Origin: Cordilura impudica
Taxonomy: Eukaryota > Arthropoda > Insecta > Diptera > Scathophagidae
Reading direction: 5' to 3'
DNA: 64,000 nucleotides
NCBI GenBank assembly: GCA_963682025.1
Contig: OY821517.1
Span: forward strand, 92,625,946 to 92,689,945
Below are positions 1 through 10,545 of this stretch, in pieces (the stretch's first letter is position 1; each line of letters begins with the position of its first letter). The position numbers were made by a program, and so were the translations under genes. A model generated the notes under the pieces. It saw only the letters and a program-made list of their open reading frames with translations. It did no database searches and was not told where the DNA came from.

Positions 1-122
1 TCTTGTTCATCTCCACTATCAGTTTCCAATATTTCTTCTAATTTTTGATTTATGTAATGCTCTCTTTGTTCAATGCTAAGCCCTTGTAATTGGCGGGGAG
101 TTAACCATTCACCATCAGCCAT
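1..122 (-). CDS. N-terminal fragment of possible piggyBac-like transposase
   Basis: Read on the minus strand, an ATG at 120-122 opens a frame that runs to the window edge. It encodes about 40 residues beginning MADGEWLTPRQLQGL and ending in an acidic stretch (LEEILETDSGDEQ). An acidic N-terminus is common in piggyBac transposases, but these few residues carry no catalytic motif, so the sequence alone does not settle the family. The main support is context: the DNA carrying this frame joins the left Transib-like copy exactly at a TTAA, the target site of piggyBac elements. The protein continues beyond position 1 and cannot be assessed further. It could also be an unrelated small reading frame. 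Confidence 0.35.
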   Translation of the reverse strand, partial: MADGEWLTPRQLQGLSIEQREHYINQKLEEILETDSGDEQ

Positions 123-618
123 TATACAAATTACTGTTTTTAATCTAGTTAGTAAAAATTTAAAAATACATGTTTATATACTCTGTGCACATATGTATGT
201 GTGTATGTCAAACTAACCTTTATTAATTAATAAATAAGTGAATTAATCAATTTATTGGATTTTTTATCAAATCAACACGTTTTTGTGTATCTGCAATCAA
301 ACCGCACATTACAAGTGCAAATAAAAACTAAATTGATTTGTTAACAAATTGTCTGTGTTCACTCTGTTTTATAGTTGAAACATACGACATAAGATAAAAA
401 ATGGGAATCCCCTTTCTAAAAGCATACAGAACTACGTAGTCGCCTAGCTATAAACGACGACGTTTTTTTTTCATAATAACGGATGCAAATCATTCAATTT
501 GCTGAGAAAAACAAAAAATATTGGTTTCACCTGAACAAATTCCCTTGCAAAGTGTACGACTTACCCAGGTATGATGGTTGTATGTTTAACGGAAATTTTT
601 TGGTTGTAGACATAAAGG
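1..618 (-). mobile_element. Partial piggyBac-like element inserted at TTAA
   Basis: Similarity between the two Transib-like copies stops abruptly at the TTAA at 619-622. The sequence to its left is unrelated to the other copy (21200-21391). The presumed terminus read inward is CCTTTATGTC. A TTAA junction plus an acidic N-terminal frame at 1-122 fits a piggyBac-type insertion whose other end lies outside the window. From 123 to 618 I see only AT-rich DNA and no further coding signal. Confidence 0.4.
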
Positions 619-1080
619 TTAAAAGGTAAAAAAAGGTTTTTTTTAATATAATGTCTTATTTTTTCACTTAATTTTACAACTAATACTTTTTAAAAATTTT
701 TTAAGTTAATTTTTTCAGAAAATGCCAAACTTTGGCCCCCGTAAACTTTTAAGTCCTAATGTGCACAAGGGCCAAAGGTTGTTTTTTTTTTGAAAGATCC
801 CGAGTTAAAACATAATTTATTAAGCAGCGAACGTAAAAGTTACCTTATATTGGTTCAAGATAGAGAAGTTTCAATGAAAAACTCATATGTTTTTGCTTTA
901 GTTAAATTTTTTTTTATTGTCTTTTTAAATATTTCTATATCAATTTTTATGGTAAATTTATGAAATATAACAATTTTTATTGTAAATTTACAATATATAT
1001 AAATTCTTAAGTCAAGAAAATTTTTTAACTATATAAAAGAAGTGTAACTTATTGTTAGTGTTATGAAAAAGTACTTTAAA

Positions 1081-3085
1081 TCAACCAATTTCAGTAAAAA
1101 TTTCTTCTAAATAGCCTTGATTTTCATCTTCTAGAAGTTGTTTAGCTTCTTCGTCTAATTCAAACTACTTCTAGTTTTCCATTTTTGACGAATGTTGGAC
1201 ATATATGGATCTGAAGTGCACAACAAAATAGTGATAAGGTCTTCATTAGTACAACATCTGGACATTTTCATTGTGTTGTGCTCGCGAAGGAATCTGTAGT
1301 CTTTGTTCCTTTTTTCTTGCGCTTCTTCAGATAGATCTGCTATTGGTAGCATATTGTTTTGAATTACTTGTTCCCCATGGTACAAAATTTTATGATCTGT
1401 GGATGGCATATATCTCCAAGAGTATTTTTCATTATAAAGTATAGCTGTTTTATTGGCGTACTCTCCAATTTTTTTTGCATTTATCTTTCTGCTGCATGCT
1501 AGAACTTGTAATATGATTTTGAATCGTCTTATTAATTCATGGTCTACACCTGTGATAGATGCTGCAGTTTCCGGATCGGAAAAAAATCTCCTTGCAGTAT
1601 TTCCATCATTTGTGTTTCCTTCCCCTTGTTTTCGTTGGTCGATAACAAAGCCTAGCTGTAGATATTTTTGTTGAATTTGTTTATTTTTTGCTTTCTTTTT
1701 TCTTCATTTTCTTTGCTTTTTCTCACTGTTTCGCCTAACGGACCAAATTCCAAATCATAACCCAATTTAAGAATATGCTCCATGAAACGTATTCTAGCAT
1801 GAAGAGGGGACATTCCAAATTCGTAGGCTTCCTTAAAACTATCGTCTGCTGGGGGGGGTTGGCTTAATTGACTTGATGTCTTTTGGCATATAATGCAGCT
1901 TGACGTTGACTTTGTTCCAGTTAAGGGTTGCGCAACTTTTCCATCAATCATTGTGAGACACATTTTAAAATGTACTTCAATGTCTTGGTCATCAAATTTA
2001 AATATTACTCGTTGAAGTTCCTTAATTTGATCTTTTATTTTTTGAACTTCTTCAGTTATGACATCTTTTCGTTTTTGAATGCAAATTTTGTTGGTCTGAA
2101 ATACTTTGTTGAAGAAGGAATTTCATTTTTCCATATATCAATTTCTGTTGCTCAACTAGTTAACAGCTCTAAGACGCTATACCTTTTTGTTAAGCGCAAT
2201 GGAACGAAAGATACCATAAATAAATTAGCATCTGATGAATTTTCGGCATTAAATTGCTTGTATTGTTTCTGACCAGAGGATCAATCACATCCCCATTTAG
2301 AAATTAAAGTAATCCTGCCATTACCATTTTTTTTTTTAAATGATCAGTATCAAGCGTATTTAGCAATCGTTCTGCAGTATGTTCAAGGAGATCTTGCAAT
2401 TTTATTTCTGCTGATGTTGAAGTTACACTAATAGCAGATTGTGAAGGTAAGCATTCTTTTTTGGCAGAAACTAATTCTTTTTTGGCAGAAACTAAATCTC
2501 GATACTCTGGAAAAATCCCACAATTCTTTTCATTGGTTCGGTTCCGCAATTCCTTATATTGATTTTTAGTCAATTTCAAATCCAAAAATAGGGCGAACGC
2601 TTCTTCCGCCGTAAATTTCTTATCTTCAATTGGTGCAGGAATGCTTTTCAAAATCCTCTTTGTGCGCCTTGGACTCGCTTCTACCATTTTTTCAATTATT
2701 TCAATTTTATTTTTTTTATTTTGGGTTGGTTTAATTTGGTGCAAAAATGAATCCTTAATAATTCTTTGAGAAATTTCTTCATTGATATTCTCCAGCTTGC
2801 GCCTTCGAGATCTTTCACTACATCCGTCAATTGGTTTTGCTGGTCGACCCTTTTTTCCACTTTTGTTGGCAGTTGTAGATGCACCCTCAAAAATAAGTTC
2901 CTTTATTAACCAGTCTTGGTAACGTTTGTACATCTTTGCCTTGCTATGAGATGTACCGTCTTATCAAATTCGATGCAAAATTAGTAATTTTTCCTTTGTG
3001 CATTTCAATGTTTTCTAGGTTACAATTCTTAAAGAAGTCGTTGCTCACTATGTGCAAAATTAAATCGTCTACATCATTTCGTTGA
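1081..3085 (-). pseudogene. Transib/RAG1-like transposase pseudogene, left copy
   Basis: Coding blocks on the minus strand run from about 3085 (N-terminal) to a stop at 1081-1083. In order they are: a basic N-terminal region (2933 downwards, starting MYKRYQDWLIKEL); the first presumed catalytic Asp at 2284-2286, in KWGCD followed by an in-frame TGA; the second Asp at 1943-1945 in MIDGKV; a CIIC zinc-knuckle pair; HKILYH; and the presumed catalytic Glu at 1314-1316 in SEEAQEKRNKDYR. In RAG1 the equivalent residues are D600, D708 and E962, with C-C and H-H zinc ligands. Stops and frameshifts break the frame into three main pieces. The frameshift after NKNIYS (near 1652) is shared with the right copy. 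This is a non-functional remnant. Confidence 0.75.
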
Positions 3086-3199
3086 AATATATATTAATGT
3101 TTGAAAGATACCTATGTAAATGTACCTGTAACAATTAAGCGCATTATATCTCAACCCTTTTTTATAAGTATATAACAACTCCTGACAACTCTACCGACA

Positions 3200-3425
3200 C
3201 GCAAAAAAATACACCGCGATGCACCGGTACGACCAACTTTTGTATTCATAACACTCAGACGGACGGACGGACATCGTTTAATCGACTCAGAAAGTGTTTT
3301 TGAGTCGAGCCGTATAATAAAAGATGGATAGAGGTCCAATATTTTTGGCAGTTACAAACATCACCTCAAACTTAATATATCCTAACCACATAGTGGACAA
3401 CTTTTGTATTCATAAATTTTGCAGA
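3200..3425 (-). repeat. Family-A-like tail sequence carried inside the left Transib-like copy
   Basis: This stretch contains a CGGACGGACGGACATCG run, then motifs of the family-A repeat tail (AATATTTTTGGCAGTTACAAA, ACCACATAGTGG). Because the right Transib-like copy has the same block at 18150-18330, it was part of the transposon before the two copies separated. Short open frames over this block are fortuitous. Confidence 0.6.
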
Positions 3426-3970
3426 AAATATCTAACCTTGGGTCAGAAAAATTGTTCTGGTGCACACGGTTGGAAACTGGCGGGTATATAATGGGATATA
3501 GGAGTATAGGGGAGGGTTCGGACTATAGAAGAGTGCAAGATTTTTTCTGACTGCTTTTGACTGGCAGGAGTTATGCTCTATTAAGTAGGAGATTTTCGGA
3601 AAATTTTACCTTTTTTAAACATCTTTTTTTTTAAATTTCGGAATGACTCAGTGATTTTACGTTTTCGACGTTAATAGTATGTAAGTCAAAAAATTAAACA
3701 AAATTTATTTCACTTCAAAATCTTTTAAATCGAAAAAGTTACAGTCATTCAAAAATAAAAATTTACAAAGAAATTTTTAATTTTAGCAAATTACTGAGAA
3801 TGCCTATTTTCGAAGACAATGTTCGCTGTGATATAGTTGAGATAGAATCGCAATTTTTTGGCTCCCGAGGTTTACTAGTATTTACTTTCAAATAAATAAC
3901 ATAACTTTAAAATCGGTGACAAAAAAAAATGATTTTTGGCCGCCTTCTCAAAATATGGTCCGGTTAACTG

Positions 3971-4479
3971 TAATTTTTGAAAGCATTGGATCATAATATC
4001 CGCACATTTTTTCATGAATTTGAAGATAATACAACAACATATTGGAAAAGTATAACGTTTTTGGTGTAGTCGATATTATTTCGTAAAAAGTTTTATTGAC
4101 AAAAAAATCCTTGGTGAACGAATTAATAGTGGTTGCGGCTCGTAAAGTAAGTTGTAAAAATGTGATTTAGAAGAATAAATAAACAAAGAAATAAAAACAT
4201 ATCAGTGTACGAAAACTCGAATCTACACAAGTTTGCGAAATTGAGCTCTACACGCTCAAATTTACTCAAAGTCTTACTGTATAAGGTGTCACAGTATTGT
4301 CGAAACGATGTGTCAATCTTTTACTGCTCCCGATAATTTTTCAAAGTGTAATAGCTATAAGATTTGCTTCGAGATTCTTTAATCTAGAAAACATAATAAA
4401 ACATAATTTTCTTTTTCGACAAAATATATTTTTGAATCAAAATCCAAACATAAGGTCAGTTTAACAATTCATTAAATTT
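3971..4479. other. Unassigned AT-rich DNA
   Basis: No open frame, repeat or RNA gene is recognised between the left Transib-like copy and the reverse-transcriptase relic. The sequence is AT-rich with short homopolymer runs. Confidence 0.5.
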
Positions 4480-5560
4480 AAAATACCTTATCTTTCAAGT
4501 TGTTTGATCCAAATTTTGACGATGTTGCGATTTTATTAAACATTTGATTCTCTTCTACCCTTGGTATTAGAATCTTGATCGAAACATTTTCTCTACATCA
4601 TCAAATTTTTCATGTCCCCATACTTGGGCCGCTTTGAACATTGGATCTGGAGGCAGCGTGGAATATTTTGAGTTTGTTGCTATTCGATATTTTTGGATAA
4701 CTTATGTCTTTAGACCAAGTCACTGTTATTTGTAATTTTAAGGCAGTCCATTTTTTGTTTAAATGTTTTTTGAACGACAAATTAAATCAATGTCTACTCC
4801 AAGGTACTTCCAATTAAGATTTTCAGAGATTCTAGTTCGTGAACGAAATTCTAATATTTTGAATTTATCCAAATTAACTTTTAAACACCACGTAGTACAA
4901 TAAAAATGTATGGCATCGACCATGTTTTGTAACCCTGTCGGGGGTATGCGTAAATAACACAAAGTCGTCGGGATAGCATATACATTTGTATCGGCGATAT
5001 TTACACCATTTGGTAACAGATTGAGTATGTCGTTCACATAAAGTGAAAATAACAAAGGGCTTAATATGCAACCTTGTTTAACTCCAAGCTCAATCGGAAA
5101 TGTTTCTGAAAAAGTGCTACCATCCCAAATTTGGCATTCAGTTTTCTCATAGGTACACTGCAATATTCTTATAATTTTGGATGATAAGCCGAGGCACGAA
5201 AGTTTATAAAACAAGCAATTTCTGGGTATCAAATCAAATGCACAAAAAATCCACAAAGAAGGCGTAAGTATTTGTGCCATTCAATTTATTGAAATTTACA
5301 ATGTTTATCAGATTGAAGATATTATCCACAGTAGAGTATTTGTTTCTATACCCGGCTTGGTATTCATTTAGTATATTATTGTTTTCTATCCACTCGGTAA
5401 TTCTGTTAGTAAAATAACTAGTACTAAAAATTTTGCATATTGTATCAATCAACGACAATCTGCAGCAATATTTCGGCAAGTTTGTACCATCTTGCCCTGG
5501 AAAGAGTTTATTTATATTTATAATATGTCCAAACATTTTTTTATTTAATCTCAAGAAATG
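4480..5560 (-). pseudogene. Non-LTR retrotransposon reverse transcriptase relic
   Basis: Minus-strand frames contain reverse-transcriptase blocks in the usual order. First comes a region with NILNEYQAGYRNKYSTVDNI (about 5330-5400). Next is GVKQGCILSPLLFSLYVNDI (about 5020-5080), the classic motif of non-LTR reverse transcriptases. Then comes the place of the YADD box, here degraded to YAIPTTL. After that is a thumb region (KVNLDKFKILEFRSR), and finally a C-terminal stretch near 4560-4640 that in shifted frames resembles the usual AAQVWG...EK motif. Loss of the YADD residues plus several frame breaks mean it is dead. The clade is uncertain. No endonuclease domain or poly-A tail was identified. 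Confidence 0.75.
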
Positions 5561-5864
5561 ACATGCAGTATAAAAAATTCTTGTATTTTTTAATAATTTT
5601 TTTTTAAATTCAGTTATTCTTAATAATAAATATTCAAAAACTACATAACTTTAGCATTGTTAACTCGTAGAAACCTTATTTTAACTCAGTTTTTTTATAC
5701 ATCTGCATGATAATGTTAAGTTATTTAATATCATTCACTGCTTGTAGATCATTTTGTATTTAAATCGTTATAGCACTCACATTTATTGTAGAATATTGAA
5801 ACCACATACAACATGAGTAATATAATATTTGCGAAAAATTAAAAAAAAAACCCACACATACCTA

Positions 5865-5888
5865 ACGTATGCGGAATGAAATATGGAC
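5865..5888 (+). repeat. Left terminal inverted repeat of the DD37E element
   Basis: Twenty-four bases beginning ACGTATGCGG and ending AATATGGAC, preceded by TA at 5863-5864. The exact reverse complement is at 7149-7172. Confidence 0.93.
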
Positions 5889-6024
5889 AAATTTCCAACC
5901 ATTATTGCAAATACAAAACAAATTACAATATCAAAACAAAATATGAAAAAAGTAACGGTAATATTCCCGCAATTATTTATTTAGAGATCAGATCAATAAA
6001 CTAAAATTAGTAGTAACAATATCA

Positions 6025-7062
6025 TTGAACGAGAAAGAACGTCGAAAGTTAATTTTTCAATTTTGTGAAAATAACTCACACATGACCAAAAATGAAATAT
6101 TTCGTCATTTTTTTGCAATGCAATTCAAAAAAAGTTTTATTTATAAAACAATAAAGGCTTTCGAGAGTGTAAAATCGTTTGACAGAAAACGCGGTTCCGG
6201 TAAAAAATGTGCTTTACAGAGAAGCCAAACTAGGGCTAAATTGAAGGCAGAAATTGTGGGACGTACAGCAAAATCTTATCGTGAGTTAGCAAGGAAATAT
6301 AATGTCAGCGATAAAACAATAAAAAAATATATAGCAGATATGGGCGTGGTAAAATGTACAAAAAAAACCGTTCCAGCTGTGTCAGGTAAACAGTCACTAG
6401 CTATTAGCCATCGACTACGAGCTTTGTCCCAAACATTTTTTTCTGCAAACTCACCATACATTTGCATCATGGATGATGAGACTTATTTTACAGTGGAGGG
6501 GCATGAATGGACACCAAAATATTATTTTAGGTTTCCTAATACTAGGCCACCTGATAATGTAACCAATATTAAAAAAACAAAGTTCCCAAAAAAAGTTTTA
6601 TTGTGGCTGGCGGTAAGTGAATATGGAATCAGCGAACCGGTGTTCATAAAATCAGGCTTGGCTGTCAACGCAAAAGTTTATATTGACAAATGTCTTCCTG
6701 TACTTAAAAAAATTATCGATAAGTATCATAAGAATGACAAAACCATATTTTGGCCGGACTTAGCGTCGTCACATTACGCAAGAACTACACAGTCTGCTTT
6801 GGCAAATTTAAATATAGAATTTGTACCTAAGGAGCAAAACCCCCCAAACGTCCCACAACTGAGGCCAATCGAAACTTTTTGGGCTAATTTGAAAAGAAAT
6901 GTGTACGGAAAGGGATACAAACCAAAAAACCTGGACTGCCTTATAAATAAGATTAAAAGAGAGCTGGTGAATATCAATAAAGAGGGCATTCAGGAGGCAA
7001 TGCGTAAAGTTCCTCGAAATATTAGGAAAGCCCATCGCTGTGGTTATGATTTTTTTTTGTAA
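6025..7062 (+). CDS. Tc1/mariner DD37E transposase
   Basis: Transposase that would bind the terminal repeats and catalyse cut-and-paste transposition into TA. The N-terminal third holds two helix-turn-helix units (the second around SYRELARKYNVSDKTIKKYI, about residues 83-102). The catalytic triad is the DDE in IMDDETYF (Asp codon 6472-6474), the Asp in FWPDLASSHYA (6757-6759) and the Glu in LRPIETFWANLKR (6871-6873). Exactly 37 residues separate the last two, placing it in the DD37E group known from mosquitoes and other insects. The frame runs 345 codons to TAA without a stop. The codon at 6025 is TTG and the frame has no ATG before 6082, so a normal start at 6082 would remove 19 residues of the first helix. 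A mutated start or an upstream exon is possible. Confidence 0.9.
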   Translation: MNEKERRKLIFQFCENNSHMTKNEIFRHFFAMQFKKSFIYKTIKAFESVKSFDRKRGSGKKCALQRSQTRAKLKAEIVGRTAKSYRELARKYNVSDKTIKKYIADMGVVKCTKKTVPAVSGKQSLAISHRLRALSQTFFSANSPYICIMDDETYFTVEGHEWTPKYYFRFPNTRPPDNVTNIKKTKFPKKVLLWLAVSEYGISEPVFIKSGLAVNAKVYIDKCLPVLKKIIDKYHKNDKTIFWPDLASSHYARTTQSALANLNIEFVPKEQNPPNVPQLRPIETFWANLKRNVYGKGYKPKNLDCLINKIKRELVNINKEGIQEAMRKVPRNIRKAHRCGYDFFL

Positions 7063-7148
7063 TATAATTTGAAGTTATGTATTTTAACATATATTAGTTG
7101 TAAGTATTTAACTCCTCAATAAAAGTTTTTATTACTGTTAATGAGTCA

Positions 7149-7172
7149 GTCCATATTTCATTCCGCATACGT
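7149..7172 (-). repeat. Right terminal inverted repeat of the DD37E element
   Basis: Reverse complement of 5865-5888 without mismatch, followed by TA at 7173-7174. Confidence 0.93.
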
Positions 7173-7174
7173 TA

Positions 7175-8028
7175 TATAGAGTTTTATGTAAAATATTTTA
7201 ATGTGTACAGGTAGTGATATAACGACTTTCGTGGCAACAAATTTGCAACGCTAATTTAGTGTAAGAGTCATTGTTATAACAACAACAGAAATAACAATAA
7301 CTGCATAGCAGCATACAACATATTGTTGAACGCATAAATTTCAAACGTTTTTCCTAGAAACAAAGAAGAGCTACAACTAGAAGATGAAAATGAATTCGCA
7401 TAAAATTCGTATTCTGACAAAACACGTTAGGGCGTTTGTTGTAATGAACGTATTTAGGTGGGTTGTTATGGCAGGTACAGTGTTTTAAACTTATTCATCA
7501 TGAAAAACATATTCGTTTACTTTGTATAAGACTTGCCCCAATTACAAGGTTTCTTGAAGGTGGTTTCTGATGTAAGTTTTTGCACTGAGCCGAAATCTGG
7601 TAGCAGAATTTTTTATGAGATATTCTGCAATTAAAAAGAATTATAAAAGTGTTGTACAGTGTAGTGCATAACTGTTCGATACTGAATATAAAAATTGATT
7701 GGAACAATCCAGAAAAATATTGTTTTAAGTTCCAAGTGTATTAAGACACTTTTGTAAAAATCCTGTATTTCCTTTGGATGATTTGTGTATTATATATCGA
7801 TGAAAATGCTGTCTAAACTGTATAGGTTTCTGTTAAAAAAAATTATAAAATACATCACAACAACTTCTATTTTCGATAATTTTTGTAAGGGAGTTGTTTT
7901 AAATTTTCGAAATTCAAATTTTTGTGAACACATTGGTTATCTATTATTAACTAGCTGTTTTTACCCGGTGTTGCCCGGGATAAAAAGGCCTTTGACTTGA
8001 AAAATGGTTCACTATGCTTACCAAGCGC
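7175..8028. other. Unassigned AT-rich DNA with a short CCCGGG-type hairpin
   Basis: No coding signal is recognised. At 7966-7981 a GC hairpin (CCCGGTGTTGCCCGGG) follows CTAGCTGTTTTTA. Motifs of this kind sit at the ends of some multicopy insect elements, but I cannot assign it to a family. Confidence 0.4.
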
Positions 8029-9058
8029 TGAGTACTTAGTTCGCAATTAACAAATTCCCCAATAAAATAAACTTTCTCCCCAAAAATTTGTATGAGCAGT
8101 AAATTCATTTTTTATTTCAATTAAAAATTTTTTGATTTTTTAATTTAGAAGTTTTTTTATAAGATGCTGAATTACTTCATTCAATAAGTGATCATATTGA
8201 GCAGAGACGTCAAATTCAAGTTTCAGAAATGAAAGACTAATGCGACGTTTAATATTGTGTTGCGAGGTTTCTTTAAGCAACTGCTTATAGTTTATGTGTG
8301 GCCTATTTTGATCAACAGGTAATATTTTCACATACCGTAGATAAAATTTATCATACGACATTTCACTAAGCTGTGTTCCGCGAGCGAGTCGCGTCCGCTT
8401 CCGCGCGTTTGGCAGCCACACCGGTGCTGCCGCGCAGTTGTTGGCAAATTATATTAATCGCCAAAATATATTTTTCAGATCATTGCGATACTTCCGCGTC
8501 CAAGCGTCCGCGCTCTGCGCGCCTTGCGCCACTTCCTGGCAGCTACTACCCGTGCTGCCGCTTAGTTCTCGTTAACTTATTTTAATTCCTAATACATATT
8601 TTTTAGAGCATTTCGATATTTTACCTGAGCTGTGTTCCGAGAGCGCGTCGCGTCCGCATTTGTCGCGTCCGCGTGCGCGTTCGCACGCCGCACGCCGCGA
8701 GCCGCTTCCGCGCGTTTGGCAGCCACACCTGTGCTGCCGCGCAGCTGTTGCCAACTTATTTTAATTGTCAAAATATATTTTTCAGATCATTCCGATATTC
8801 TAGCTAAGCTGTAATCCCCGTGCGCGTAGCTTCCGCGCCACGAAATGATGCTATTGAAAAGAATACTCATTTTAAATGCATTTATTTTAGGACATACATA
8901 TATAAATATTTAACAAAATTCATTAAATAAAAATATGTAAAAATTTGAGAATGAATTTGGGGAGTAAGTTCATTTTTTCTTTCGATTAAAAAAAAAATGG
9001 GGAATTTGTTCATTTCTTTTGGGTACCTTTTTTTTAAAAATTGGGGAATTTGTTCACC
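8029..9058 (+). mobile_element. Non-autonomous element with GC-rich internal repeats, copy 1
   Basis: The left end reads GCGCTGAGTACTTAGT, then AACAAATTCCCC. Further right, the motif GGGGAATTTGTTCA appears in inverted orientation (9000-9058). Between them lie three imperfect repeats (starting near 8366, 8626 and 8807) with CG-rich cores such as GCGAGTCGCGTCCGC, separated by AT-rich spacers (AATATATTTTTCAGATCATT). The core is much richer in G+C than the surrounding DNA. A second partial copy is at 34840-35190, whose right end (ACTAAGTACTCAGCGC) is the inverse of this left end. That pairing suggests a DNA element with long inverted ends. The open frames across the CG-rich core are composition artefacts. 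Confidence 0.6.
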
Positions 9059-9765
9059 GTGTAGTTATTTCCTTGTAAACCAAATTTCAGAGAAATCCGT
9101 TGAAAAGTACAAATTTGTATAGGGAAGAAATATACTACACAATAAAATATGAATTTTATATGAAAATTGGGCGTAACAGTAGGCGTGGTCGGTAAAAATC
9201 ATATGGCGACCTTCCCTGGAATATGTACTAAATTTCGGAGAAAGCCATTGAAAAATAAAAGTTTGTATAGCAATCAAATAAAGAAACAAATAAAAGGAAA
9301 AAAATAAGTTTTATATACATAGCGGTTATCGCAAAGTAGGCGTGGCCTGTAAGAAGCATATGGTGACCTTCCCTGTAGTATATAGATCGTGTGACCAAAT
9401 TTTAGACATCCCTTGAAAAATAAAAATTTCTATAGTGAACAAATATACCAAAAACAGAAAATTAATTTTGTAGAAAAAGTGGGCGTAGAAGTAGGCGTGG
9501 CCGCCAAGAATCATATGGCGACCTCTCTGGAGTACAGAGATCGTGCGTAGCAAATTTCAGAGAAATCGGTTTAAAAAAAATTGTGTAGCGAACAAATGTA
9601 CCAAAAAACAGAATATGGATTGTATACAAAAAGTGGGCGTAACAGTAGGCGTGACCGGTACGAAGAATATGTCAACCTTCCCTGGAGCAGAGAGATCGTG
9701 TGTACCAAATTTCAGAGAAATCGGTTGAAAAATAAAAATTTATATAGCGAACAAACATAACAAAA
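9059..9765 (+). repeat. 155-bp tandem repeat array, first part
   Basis: The motif AGGCGTGG recurs at about 9182, 9338, 9492 and 9647, a period of about 155 bp. Each unit has the same order: CAAATTTCAGAGAAATC, AAAAATAAAAATTTGTATAG, GTGGGCGTA, GTAGGCGTGGCCGGTA and ATATGGCGACCTTCCCTGG. The array is interrupted at 9766 by a family-A insertion and resumes at 10551. Confidence 0.85.
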
Positions 9766-9770
9766 AACAA

Positions 9771-10545
9771 GTAAGAAAATTATAGTCGGTCTAGACCGAC
9801 TATACGATACCCTATACCATGCGTTTAGAAGCTCTATCTCTTAGGCCCAACTAACTGGACATAGAAAATAAGCAAAAACCAAATTTGAATGGGATTTTTA
9901 TTAATTTTTTTTGGCTGCAGATATGAAAAAGTTCATATCGGATGATATATCTATATGGGGACTAGGTCCAAAAATGGACCGATCCTGGTCATGTTTGGTA
10001 AAGTCTCTTTTATTTTGCAAAAATATATACGAACAAAATTTGAGAAGAATCAGTGCAATATTTTTGTTTTTAATAGATTTAAGTGAAGATCGGAAAGCAG
10101 CTCTATATGGGGCCAAAGGGATCATTTTTGGACTACTCATTAGTGGATGTAATGAACGCATACAAACCCAATTTGAGTAAGATCTATATGACAATTTGGA
10201 TCTTATGGCAATATATGTCGATTTCATAGGGGTAATTTGTATGGGGGCTAGGTCTGAACATGGACCGATCCTCACCAATTTCAATAGCGTTCATCCTATG
10301 GCGGATAAAAGCTTACGTACCAAATTTCATCAAAATATATTCATATTTGCGACCTGCAGTTTGATTACAAGGTTTACATGGACACACAGACGGACGGACG
10401 GACGGACGGACATTGTTAAATCAACTCAGAAAGTGATTCTGATTCGATCGGTATAATTAAAGATGGGTCTAGGTCAAATATTTTTGGTTGTTACAAACAG
10501 CAGCACAAAGTCATTATACCTAAACCACATAGTGGTATAGGGTAT
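9771..10545 (+). mobile_element. Family-A repeat, full-length copy inside the 155-bp array
   Basis: Reference copy of family A (775 bp). The head is GTAAGAAAATTATAG followed by the palindrome TCGGTCTAGACCGA and ATACCCTATACCA. The body is non-coding, with a CGGACGGACGGACGGA run near 10391. The tail is ACCACATAGTGGTATAGGGTAT. Flanking AACAA at 9766-9770 and 10546-10550 looks like a 5-bp target duplication, and removing the element restores the tandem-repeat unit. Frames such as those at 9911 and 10196 recur in every copy but show no protein family; the body is non-coding. The type of element is unknown. Confidence 0.85.

Larger units (their letters stand above)
619..3970 (-). mobile_element. 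Transib/RAG1-like transposon, left copy (truncated)
   Basis: This is a minus-strand copy of the element seen complete at 17590-21391. It is closely similar over most of its length, including the non-coding leader (3420-3960) and all coding blocks. The 5' terminus is recognisable as GGACCAT near 3955-3961, but the CACAGTG heptamer is degraded there (it reads ACAGTTAACC before GGACCAT). The 3' end is missing from view because the copy is interrupted at TTAA 619. Relative to the right copy it lacks about 300 bp around 3085-3120, the region corresponding to 18450-18755. Confidence 0.8.
5865..7172 (+). mobile_element. Complete Tc1/mariner (DD37E) transposon
   Basis: The element is bounded by 24-bp inverted repeats with no mismatch (5865-5888 and 7149-7172, beginning ACGTATGCGGAA) and flanked by TA on both sides (5863-5864 and 7173-7174), the hallmark target duplication of the superfamily. 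Its length is 1308 bp. It holds a single uninterrupted transposase frame at 6025-7062. Identical ends and an open frame indicate a recent insertion compared with everything else in the window. Confidence 0.93.

Noticed and set aside
3151..3339. 62- and 66-residue frames over the CGGA block in the Transib-like copies (also 18196-18396)
   Set aside because: They cover the captured non-coding repeat fragment, not the transposase.
8572..8814. Arg/Ala-rich frames on both strands of the GC-rich repeat
   Set aside because: Opposite-strand frames over tandem CG-rich DNA with no homology; a composition effect.
10196..10456. Recurrent frames ending in TWTHRRTDGRTD-type sequence in each family-A copy
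   Set aside because: The sequence is the translation of the CGGA run and its flanks. The repeat is non-coding.
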